From positions 1 to 11,364 of the forward strand of contig CAYXKT010000092.1 of the NCBI GenBank assembly GCA_964465735.1: a stretch of 11,364 nucleotides of DNA. Direction: 5' to 3'. The translations under genes were made by a program, and so were the position numbers. The notes under the pieces are model-generated. The model did no database searches. It saw nothing but the letters and a program-made list of their open reading frames with translations, and was not told the origin of the DNA. This document shows positions 6,723 through 11,364 of the stretch, piece by piece. Each line of letters begins with the position of its first letter. The first letter of the stretch is position 1. Source of the DNA: Erginobacter sp964465735. Lineage in GTDB: Bacteria; Auribacterota; Erginobacteria; Erginobacterales; Erginobacteraceae.

Positions 6723-8312
6723 GTGAAGATTGTCACTGTACAGCAGATGAGGGAACTTGATCGAGCGACGATCCGGGGGCGGGGGATCCCCGGCCGGATC
6801 TTGATGGAACGGGCGGGTACATCGGTGGCCGCGGCGGTCCGAACCCTTCTCGGGACCGGCGGTCCCGACTCCCTGGTGGTTATCCTGGCCGGAAAAGGGA
6901 ACAACGGAGGGGATGGACTGGTTGCTGCCCGGCTGCTGGGTGAGGCCGATATCCGAACTCGGACCTTTCTCCTGGCCCCCGGGGGGGAGCTCGGTGGCGA
7001 TGCCGCTGACAATTGGGTTCGGTTACTCAAGGGGCGCTTCCCCTTAGTTGAGCTGACCGGGGAGGATGGCCTGGCCGGTCTGGAAGCCGCCTTGGCGGAA
7101 GCGTCCGTGGTTGTGGACGGGATCTTCGGAACTGGGTTGCGGGGGGCCGTTCGAGGTCTAGCGGGGAGGGTCATCGAATCGGTCAACCGTTCCGGCCGCC
7201 GTTGCGACCCGCCCCGGGTGCTGGCGATCGATATCCCCTCCGGCCTAAACGGGGAGACCGGGGAAGCGGTCGGGGAGGCGATCCGGGCCGACTGGACGGT
7301 AACGATGGGGTTGGTCAAGACCGGGATGGTCCGAGGCCGGGGACTCGATCTCTGCGGTCGGATCACGGTGGCTGATCTTGGTTTCCCGGCCGACCTGATC
7401 GGGGAGATTGAATCGGATCGAGAAGTTATCGACTCTGAAGAAGTGGCGCAACTGCTCCCGCCCCGCCGGCCCTTATCCCATAAGGGTGATTATGGCCGAC
7501 TATTACTGATTGCCGGTTCGCCGGGGATGACCGGGGCCGCTGCCCTGGCCGCCCGGGCGGCTCTGCGAGCTGGAGCGGGGTTGGTCACGGTGGCCGTTCC
7601 CCGGAGTCTGGCTCCGATCCTGGAAGGACTGGTGGTCGAGGCGATGACACTGCCTCTGCCGGAGACTCCTGAGGGGACACTCTCGCCGGAAGCCCTGGGC
7701 CCGATTCTGAAATTTTGCGCCGGGACCGATGCGGTTGCGTTGGGGCCGGGAATATCGTGCGACCGGGCGACCGGGCGGCTGGTCAGAGGTCTGGTCAGGC
7801 GGTGCCCGGTACCGCTGATTGTTGACGCCGACGGGTTAAACTTGATCGCCCGCCGCCCCCGGGTTCTGAAGAGATCCTCCACCTCATTGATCCTCACCCC
7901 CCACCCGGGGGAGATGTCCCGGTTGAACGGACAGAGCAAAGCGGAACTGTTGGCCGACCGTGAAGGAGCCGCCCGGGACTTTGCCCGAAAATACAACCTG
8001 ACCCTGGTTCTGAAAGGAGCCGGAACCCTGGTCGCCGCTCCCTCCGGTCCCCTCTGGATCAACTTAAGCGGTAACCCCGGGATGGCAACCGGGGGAAGCG
8101 GAGATATCCTGACCGGTCTGATTGCCGGCCTCCGGGTTCAGGGGCTCAGCGATTCCGCCGCTGCCCGGCTCGGGGTCCTGGTCCACGGCCTCGCCGGAGA
8201 TTGCGCGGCGCGCCGATGGGGGATGATGGGTATGCTTCCTGGCGATCTCCTTGAGGAGATCCCGGCGGTTTTTAACCGGCTCTTCCCCCATATATTTTCT
8301 CCCGCCGACTGA
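6723..8312 (+). CDS. nnr: Bifunctional NAD(P)H-hydrate epimerase / ADP-dependent dehydratase
   Basis: Nnr repairs hydrated NADH and NADPH. The N-terminal YjeF_N domain (about 1-225) interconverts the R and S epimers. The C-terminal ribokinase-like domain (about 240-525) dehydrates the S form using ADP. The 529-residue length fits the fused bacterial form. Motifs in the first domain are AGKGNNGGDGLVAAR (56-70), VVDGIFGTGL (130-139) and IDIPSGLNGETG (169-180). Motifs in the second are HKGDYGRLLLIAGS (253-266), DADGLN (368-373), LTPHPGEMSRL (391-401) and GNPGMATGGSGDILTG (450-465, with the catalytic Asp461). The start is GTG, preceded by AGGAGG at 6705-6710, twelve bases upstream. tsaE, a frequent next gene, is absent. 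Confidence 0.96.
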   Translation: MKIVTVQQMRELDRATIRGRGIPGRILMERAGTSVAAAVRTLLGTGGPDSLVVILAGKGNNGGDGLVAARLLGEADIRTRTFLLAPGGELGGDAADNWVRLLKGRFPLVELTGEDGLAGLEAALAEASVVVDGIFGTGLRGAVRGLAGRVIESVNRSGRRCDPPRVLAIDIPSGLNGETGEAVGEAIRADWTVTMGLVKTGMVRGRGLDLCGRITVADLGFPADLIGEIESDREVIDSEEVAQLLPPRRPLSHKGDYGRLLLIAGSPGMTGAAALAARAALRAGAGLVTVAVPRSLAPILEGLVVEAMTLPLPETPEGTLSPEALGPILKFCAGTDAVALGPGISCDRATGRLVRGLVRRCPVPLIVDADGLNLIARRPRVLKRSSTSLILTPHPGEMSRLNGQSKAELLADREGAARDFARKYNLTLVLKGAGTLVAAPSGPLWINLSGNPGMATGGSGDILTGLIAGLRVQGLSDSAAARLGVLVHGLAGDCAARRWGMMGMLPGDLLEEIPAVFNRLFPHIFSPAD

Positions 8313-8322
8313 GGGAGAAAAT
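8294..8322 (+). other. Stem-loop spanning the nnr stop codon
   Basis: ATTTTCTCCC (8294-8303) and GGGAGAAAAT (8313-8322) form a perfect 10-bp stem with a 9-base loop that contains the nnr stop codon (8310-8312). The sequence after it lacks a T-run, so intrinsic termination is doubtful; a transcript-end or stability role is possible. Confidence 0.4.
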
Positions 8323-8325
8323 TAG

Positions 8326-8345
8326 GGCTGAATAAATCTTCAGCC
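8326..8345 (+). other. Second small stem-loop after nnr
   Basis: GGCTGAA (8326-8332) and TTCAGCC (8339-8345) pair perfectly over 7 bp with a 6-base loop. No T-run follows. Together with the preceding stem-loop it forms a double hairpin between nnr and the tRNA promoter, perhaps an end signal for block 1. Confidence 0.35.
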
Positions 8346-8401
8346 TGGGATATAAGTCTTCACCGGTCGACCTGGTTTAACGGAAGAGCCTCGACAGACA
8401 G

Positions 8402-8430
8402 TTGCGATTTATTAGAGTATGATAGATAAT
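8402..8430 (+). promoter_or_regulatory. Sigma70-type promoter of tRNA-Thr(TGT)
   Basis: TTGCGA (8402-8407), a 17-base spacer and GATAAT (8425-8430) form a good -35/-10 pair. The predicted start, near 8437, lies about a dozen bases before the tRNA at 8449. The spacing and the AT-rich context support it. Confidence 0.6.
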
Positions 8431-8448
8431 ATAACTTAGGGTATCGAT

Positions 8449-8520
8449 GCTGGCGTAGCTCAATGGAAGAGCAGCTGATTTGTAATCAGCAGGTTGGAGG
8501 TTCGACTCCTCTCGCCAGCT
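8449..8520 (+). tRNA. tRNA-Thr (anticodon TGT)
   Basis: A 72-base cloverleaf. Acceptor GCTGGCG pairs with CGCCAGC and the discriminator base is T. D-stem is GCTC/GAGC. Anticodon stem GCTGA/TCAGC holds the loop TTTGTAA, anticodon TGT, reading ACA and related Thr codons. The T-loop is TTCGACT. No CCA is encoded. It is equivalent in position to thrU of the E. coli thrU-tyrU-glyT-thrT-tufB operon. Confidence 0.97.
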
Positions 8521-8592
8521 TTAAAGCTCTCGGGATGGTGGCTGTCGGGAAAATGCCAGGTCGGGAAAGAATCATCAATTCAGTTTTTAATC

Positions 8593-8621
8593 TTGCCTTG
8601 GAATTAGACATTGGATAGTAT
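8593..8621 (+). promoter_or_regulatory. Candidate promoter of tRNA-Tyr
   Basis: TTGCCT (8593-8598), a 17-base spacer and TAGTAT (8616-8621) form a reasonable sigma70 promoter about 30 bases before tRNA-Tyr. It would let tRNA-Tyr be made separately from the upstream tRNA-Thr. Confidence 0.45.
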
Positions 8622-8650
8622 CGCAGCATCTAATTGTTTTCGCGTTTAAC

Positions 8651-8732
8651 GGGGAGATACCGAAGCGGTCAAACGGGGCAGACTGTAAATCTGCTGGCTA
8701 TGCCTTCGGAGGTTCAAATCCTCCTCTCCCCA
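8651..8732 (+). tRNA. tRNA-Tyr (anticodon GTA)
   Basis: An 82-base class II tRNA. Acceptor GGGGAGA pairs with TCTCCCC; the discriminator is A. Anticodon stem GCAGA/TCTGC encloses CTGTAAA, anticodon GTA. A long variable arm follows, as expected for bacterial tRNA-Tyr. T-stem GGAGG/CCTCC has the loop TTCAAAT. No CCA is encoded. Confidence 0.97.
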
Positions 8733-8812
8733 TACAATTTATTATTCGCCATTGTGGCTGAACAAAGAATATACTGAAGATGGGTTAATCCAAAGATCGA
8801 GATTATTTGAAC

Positions 8813-8850
8813 GGTACCGGGGATTTTCCGAGGCCCGGTACCTTTTCTTT
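8813..8850 (+). terminator. Intrinsic terminator just upstream of tRNA-Gly
   Basis: GGTACCGGG (8813-8821) and CCCGGTACC (8834-8842) form a perfect 9-bp GC-rich stem with a 12-base loop, followed directly by TTTTCTTT (8843-8850). This is a textbook Rho-independent terminator. It ends five bases before tRNA-Gly at 8856, which leaves no room for a separate promoter between them. Confidence 0.8.
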
Positions 8851-8855
8851 GCTCC

Positions 8856-8926
8856 GCGGGCGTAGTTCAATGGTAGAACACGAGCCTTCCAAGCTCGTTA
8901 TGTGGGTTCGATTCCCATCGCCCGCT
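8856..8926 (+). tRNA. tRNA-Gly (anticodon TCC)
   Basis: A 71-base cloverleaf. Acceptor GCGGGCG pairs with CGCCCGC; the discriminator is T. Anticodon stem CGAGC/GCTCG encloses CTTCCAA, anticodon TCC. The T-loop is TTCGATT. No CCA is encoded. It corresponds in position to glyT of E. coli. Confidence 0.97.
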
Positions 8927-8974
8927 TTAACGCCCGCGCGTAGAGATGGAGATGGTAATTGATGTGGGGGGCCC

Positions 8975-9005
8975 ATCGCCGGATCACTCGCTGATTCTTG
9001 GCGAT
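8975..9005 (+). other. Imperfect stem-loop downstream of tRNA-Gly
   Basis: ATCGCC (8975-8980) pairs with GGCGAT (9000-9005), and the inner GGATCA pairs with TGATTC, allowing one G-T pair and a two-base bulge. The stem is about 12 bp around the loop CTCGC. An AT-rich stretch follows, not a clean T-run, so it may be an end or processing signal rather than a strong terminator. Confidence 0.4.
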
Positions 9006-9011
9006 AATATT

Positions 9012-9046
9012 AAATAATTTGGCTGGAGCTCAATTATTTTATTTTA
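9012..9046 (+). terminator. Weak AT-rich terminator-like hairpin
   Basis: AAATAATT (9012-9019) and AATTATTT (9032-9039) are perfect inverted copies around a 12-base loop, followed by the T-rich TATTTTA. The stem is all A-T, so termination would be weak. It sits just before the next promoter, a sensible place to end the tRNA-Gly transcript. Confidence 0.3.
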
Positions 9047-9049
9047 CTG

Positions 9050-9077
9050 TTGACTGAAGGTGGAACTTTGATAGTAT
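9050..9077 (+). promoter_or_regulatory. Sigma70-type promoter of the tRNA-Thr(GGT)-tuf unit
   Basis: TTGACT (9050-9055), a 16-base spacer and TAGTAT (9072-9077) make the best -35 match in the window. The predicted start near 9084 gives a leader of about 200 bases before tRNA-Thr(GGT). It probably drives tRNA-Thr, tuf, rpmG and tRNA-Trp. Confidence 0.55.
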
Positions 9078-9108
9078 GGCCCACCTGCATTTAATAATGT
9101 GGAAGGAA

Positions 9109-9303
9109 TCAATACGCCTCCAAATAGCTTCGTAACTTATCTTCGCGCAGGCCGGTCAGATAGAGGTACTGATTAATTGAGTCGGTCTGGGCCCCGAATT
9201 CATTCAGCCCGACTGTGATAACGGGGGCCCTGCACAGAGAACGGCCTAAAATGATCAGGATCAGTGCCTGGAACCGGTTGGGAGAGCGGTCCGCCCTTGT
9301 AGC
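9109..9303 (-). pseudogene. Possible gene remnant on the reverse strand, no start codon
   Basis: The reverse frame ending in TGA at 9109-9111 is open for about 64 codons up to a stop inside tRNA-Thr(GGT). It has no ATG or GTG start; the only TTG is near its end. Its translated tail (GLNEFGAQTDSINQYLYLTG and on to LEAY) has protein-like composition, but I recognise no family. It could be the C-terminal scrap of a lost gene, or chance, since a 64-codon open frame is not rare. It is antisense to the tuf leader. Confidence 0.2.
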
Positions 9304-9365
9304 TCAGTCGGCAGAGCGCGTCCTTGGTAAGGACGAGGCCATCGGTTCAACTCCGATCAAGGGCT
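9293..9365 (+). tRNA. tRNA-Thr (anticodon GGT)
   Basis: A 73-base cloverleaf. Acceptor GCCCTTG pairs with CAAGGGC; the discriminator is T. D-stem is GCTC/GAGC. Anticodon stem CGTCC/GGACG encloses TTGGTAA, anticodon GGT. T-stem ATCGG/CCGAT has the loop TTCAACT. No CCA is encoded. A T-rich tract (9366-9379) follows at once. It matches thrT, the tRNA immediately before tufB in E. coli. Confidence 0.97.
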
Positions 9366-9529
9366 TTTATTGTTTTTTTAAATTAAGAAGTCAAACCGAT
9401 GAAAACATACCGGCGGCACTGTTGCCGGCGAAAAAAAAGCGAAGGGTGGAAATAAGGCATCAGGACCCTGGCCTATTATTCCCCTTTCGGCGTTGCTTGG
9501 TTGGATCAAGGGAAATTAGAGTTTGCCCC

Positions 9530-9557
9530 TAATTGGTTTGATCTACTAAACTAATTA
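9530..9557. repeat. Inverted repeat in the tuf leader
   Basis: TAATTGGTTT (9530-9539) and AAACTAATTA (9548-9557) are inverted copies with one G-T pair around an 8-base spacer, about 37 bases before the tuf ATG. It could be a leader hairpin or an operator. A weak -35/-10-like pair, TTGCCC (9523) and TAAACT (9547), overlaps it. Confidence 0.35.
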
Positions 9558-9594
9558 CAGGAAATATAACAGACGACGACCGGAGGAAAATAAA

Positions 9595-10794
9595 ATGGCG
9601 AAGGAAAAATTTGAAAGAACTAAGACCCACGTGAATATCGGAACAATCGGTCACGTGGACCACGGCAAGACTACCCTGACTTCTGCGATTACCAAACTTC
9701 TCTCTTCAGCAGACGAGAAGGTTCAATTCCGGACTTTTGATTCGATCGATAACGCGCCGGAGGAAAGAGAACGGGGAATCACGATCGCTGTTTCTCACGT
9801 TGAGTACGAAACGGCAAATCGCCACTACGCCCACGTGGACTGCCCCGGGCACGCCGACTACATTAAGAATATGGTCACCGGCGCGGCCCAGATGGACGGA
9901 GCGATCCTGGTGGTCTCTGCCGCCGATGGCCCGATGCCTCAGACCCGGGAGCATATCCTGCTGGCCAGACAGGTCGGGGTGCCGGCGATTGTGGTATTTC
10001 TCAACAAGGTTGACCAGCTCGACGACCCGGAACTGCTGGAGTTGGTGGAATTGGAAGTTCGGGAGCTACTCAGTTCCTACGAATACCCCGGCGACGACAT
10101 CCCGGTGATCGCTGGTTCCGCCCTCAAGGCCGCGGCTGCTGAAGATCCGAATTCTGATGATGCCAAGTGTATCTTTGACCTGATGGCAGCGGTTGACGCG
10201 TACATTCCGTCACCGAAAAGAGATATAGACAAGCCGTTCCTGATGCCGGTGGAAGACGTTTTCAGTATCGAGGGCCGCGGCACCGTGGTAACCGGCCGGG
10301 TCGAGCGGGGAGTGGTCAAGGTGGGGGGAGAGGTGGAGATCGTGGGGATTACCGATACCCGCAAGACCACTGTGACCGGAGTGGAGATGTTCCGCAAGCT
10401 CCTCGACCAGGGGCAGGCCGGGGACAACGTGGGCTGTCTGCTTCGCGGGATCAAGAAGGAAGACGTGGAACGGGGTATGGTTCTGGCCGTCCCGGGTTCG
10501 ATCAAGCCGCACAAAAATTTCAAGGCTGAGGTCTATATCCTGAGCAAGGAAGAAGGTGGGCGACATACGCCTTTCTTTGCCGGTTACCGGCCCCAGTTCT
10601 ATTTCCGGACCACTGATGTCACCGGTAACGTTGCCTTGCCCGAAGGTGTGGAGATGGTGATGCCGGGCGACAACGTGACGATGACGGTCGATCTGATCAC
10701 CCCGATCGCGATGGAAAAAGGACTGCGTTTTGCGATCAGAGAAGGCGGTCATACCGTGGGTGCCGGGACAGTAACCGAGATCATAGAAGCGTAG
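9595..10794 (+). CDS. tuf: Elongation factor Tu
   Basis: EF-Tu is the GTPase that delivers aminoacyl-tRNA to the ribosomal A site. The 399-residue protein has the full family length and three domains. GTP-binding motifs are GHVDHGKT (19-26), switch I RGIT with Thr63, DCPGH (82-86, catalytic His86), NKVD (137-140) and GSAL (174-177). Domain 2 contains GRGTVVTGRVERG and domain 3 KEEGGRHTPFFAGYRPQFYFRTTDVTG in part. Gln126 and the Ala of RFAIREGG, positions where kirromycin resistance changes occur, look wild type. GGAGGA at 9582-9587 is a strong ribosome site. It follows tRNA-Thr(GGT) and precedes rpmG, a widely conserved order. Only one tuf copy is visible here. Confidence 0.99.
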   Translation: MAKEKFERTKTHVNIGTIGHVDHGKTTLTSAITKLLSSADEKVQFRTFDSIDNAPEERERGITIAVSHVEYETANRHYAHVDCPGHADYIKNMVTGAAQMDGAILVVSAADGPMPQTREHILLARQVGVPAIVVFLNKVDQLDDPELLELVELEVRELLSSYEYPGDDIPVIAGSALKAAAAEDPNSDDAKCIFDLMAAVDAYIPSPKRDIDKPFLMPVEDVFSIEGRGTVVTGRVERGVVKVGGEVEIVGITDTRKTTVTGVEMFRKLLDQGQAGDNVGCLLRGIKKEDVERGMVLAVPGSIKPHKNFKAEVYILSKEEGGRHTPFFAGYRPQFYFRTTDVTGNVALPEGVEMVMPGDNVTMTVDLITPIAMEKGLRFAIREGGHTVGAGTVTEIIEA

Positions 10795-10895
10795 AGCAGG
10801 TTATTATTCCCCCGGCAATATAATAATGCCAGATGAGAAATCAGACGGCGCCGCCGGCATTGCTTAAATCGGCGTTGAGAGAAGGATAATCGAGA

Positions 10896-11042
10896 ATGGC
10901 CCGGGAACACATAATATTAGCTTGTGAAGAATGCAAGAGGAGGAATTACACCTTCTTTCATAACAAGGCGACCGGCAAGCTCTCCTTGAAAAAGTTCTGC
11001 CGGTTTTGCCGCAAACATACTCTGCATAAACAGACCAAGTAG
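10896..11042 (+). CDS. rpmG: 50S ribosomal protein bL33
   Basis: A 48-residue large-subunit protein near the ribosomal E site. The sequence begins MAREHIILACEECKRRNYT and keeps the zinc ribbon: Cys10-Cys13 (CEEC) and Cys35-Cys38 (CRFC). It is therefore the zinc-binding form, whose demand for zinc is often mirrored by a cysteine-free paralogue elsewhere. AGAAGGA at 10880-10886 lies nine bases before the ATG. Its place between tuf and tRNA-Trp is standard in bacteria where secE-nusG follow. Confidence 0.97.
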   Translation: MAREHIILACEECKRRNYTFFHNKATGKLSLKKFCRFCRKHTLHKQTK

Positions 11043-11074
11043 TCTGCCGGAGAGTGGCTGAGGACGGAACGAGT

Positions 11075-11149
11075 AGGCCAGTAACTCTAATTGGTTAGAG
11101 TGCCGGTCTCCAAAACCGGATGTTGGGGGTTCGAGTCCCTCCTGGCCTG
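11075..11149 (+). tRNA. tRNA-Trp (anticodon CCA)
   Basis: A 75-base cloverleaf. Acceptor AGGCCAG pairs with CTGGCCT; the discriminator is G, the bacterial tRNA-Trp identity base. D-stem is ACTC/GAGT. Anticodon stem CCGGT/ACCGG encloses CTCCAAA, anticodon CCA. The T-loop is TTCGAGT. No terminal CCA is encoded. rpmG, tRNA-Trp, secE is a common order, so secE would be expected beyond the window. Confidence 0.97.
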
Positions 11150-11203
11150 TGGGTAACAAGACAGTATAAAGATAGAATAGTCTAAGGAAAAGGTTGTCAG
11201 TTA

Positions 11204-11223
11204 CCCCGATAGAAAGATCGGGG
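11204..11223 (+). other. Stem-loop downstream of tRNA-Trp
   Basis: CCCCGAT (11204-11210) and ATCGGGG (11217-11223) form a perfect 7-bp stem with the loop AGAAAG. No T-run follows. A 12-bp palindrome, CGATGGCCATCG (11241-11252), and a further CATCGGGG lie just downstream, so the region is rich in competing pairings. It is perhaps a processing or termination structure. Confidence 0.45.
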
Positions 11224-11262
11224 TGGCTGATCCCTCGCCTCGATGGCCATCGGGGCACCGGA

Positions 11263-11280
11263 GAGTCCCTCTTAGCCTGT
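11263..11280 (+). repeat. Duplicate of the tRNA-Trp 3' end
   Basis: GAGTCCCTCTTAGCCTGT matches the tRNA-Trp 3' end and its next base (11133-11150, GAGTCCCTCCTGGCCTGT) at 16 of 18 positions, in direct orientation 130 bases downstream. The rest of a tRNA is absent. A duplicated tRNA 3' end is typical of integrase attachment sites, but no integrase or cargo is present, so it may equally be a decayed tRNA fragment. Confidence 0.45.
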
Positions 11281-11316
11281 ATGGTCTTTAGCTTCGTCAA
11301 ATCAACTTCTATCTTT

Positions 11317-11364
11317 AACCTAAATTGAGCGATTCTATGCGGCGAACTGCACCAATCTTTTGCG
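11317..11364 (-). repeat. Partial second copy of the fold-back repeat at the window edge
   Basis: Positions 11317-11362 are a perfect 46-bp inverted copy of 132-177, one arm of the fold-back element upstream of ftsH. The unit is cut by the window edge, so the rest of the element probably lies beyond. Its boundary is again near ACCTAA. Confidence 0.85.

Larger units (their letters stand above)
8927..9292. other. Spacer between tRNA-Gly and tRNA-Thr(GGT)
   Basis: No forward gene is supported in these 366 bases. They hold two hairpins (8975-9005 and 9012-9039), a strong promoter (9050-9077) and a reverse-strand open frame (down to 9109) that may be a gene remnant. The first half is AT-rich and the second half GC-richer. 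Confidence 0.6.

Noticed and set aside
8530..8566. Three TCGGGA copies at 15-16 base spacing after tRNA-Thr(TGT)
   Set aside because: Six-base repeats in three copies are too short and too few to call an array; no CRISPR-like spacers.
9411..9440. Possible terminator at a GC-rich inverted repeat next to an A-run before tuf
   Set aside because: The stem is short and the A-run is on the wrong side for a forward terminator; on the reverse strand the T-run precedes the stem.
9215..9532. Forward open frame of 105 codons across tRNA-Thr(GGT)
   Set aside because: It is translated through a complete tRNA gene and has no protein features.
11047..11074. tRNA-Ser-like 5' string GGAGAGTGGCTGAG before tRNA-Trp
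   Set aside because: Only the first part resembles tRNA-Ser; there is no anticodon arm or 3' acceptor strand before tRNA-Trp begins.

Overview
The window is bacterial housekeeping DNA with GC-rich genes, all on the + strand. It falls into two blocks separated by AT-richer, repeat-bearing spacers. The gene order resembles that of diderm bacteria, especially deltaproteobacterial-type and related uncultured phyla: ftsH-folP, then cdaA-cdaR, then pdxJ-acpS-nnr, then a thrU-tyrU-glyT-thrT-tuf-like tRNA/EF-Tu block. I cannot name the phylum from the sequence alone. All five tRNA genes lack an encoded CCA.

Block 1 (about 200 to 8312) encodes the membrane AAA+ protease FtsH, dihydropteroate synthase FolP (folate), the membrane diadenylate cyclase CdaA with its partner CdaR (cyclic di-AMP), PdxJ (vitamin B6), AcpS (activation of acyl carrier protein) and a two-domain Nnr enzyme (repair of damaged NAD(P)H). 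glmM, often found beside cdaA-cdaR, is absent. Three of the spacers hold dispersed palindromic or partly palindromic repeats (folP/cdaA, pdxJ/acpS and, weakly, cdaR/pdxJ), and a long fold-back element lies just upstream of ftsH. CdaA departs from the usual DGA and TRHR active-site signatures.

Block 2 (about 8400 to 11150) runs tRNA-Thr(TGT), tRNA-Tyr(GTA), tRNA-Gly(TCC), tRNA-Thr(GGT), tuf, rpmG and tRNA-Trp(CCA). The tRNA and tuf order is the same as E. coli thrU-tyrU-glyT-thrT-tufB. secE and nusG would be expected next but the window ends first. Good sigma70-type promoters precede tRNA-Thr(TGT), tRNA-Tyr and tRNA-Thr(GGT). A strong intrinsic terminator lies between tRNA-Tyr and tRNA-Gly.

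Both ends carry the same repeat family. The right edge is a 46-bp perfect inverted copy of one arm of the fold-back element near the left edge. This looks like a contig bounded by a dispersed repeat.

I found no defence system, CRISPR array, prophage or clearly novel multi-gene system. The items most worth a second look are the variant CdaA catalytic motifs, the fold-back repeat family (which also inflates the ftsH reading frame), the terminator directly ahead of tRNA-Gly, and a duplicated tRNA-Trp 3' end.
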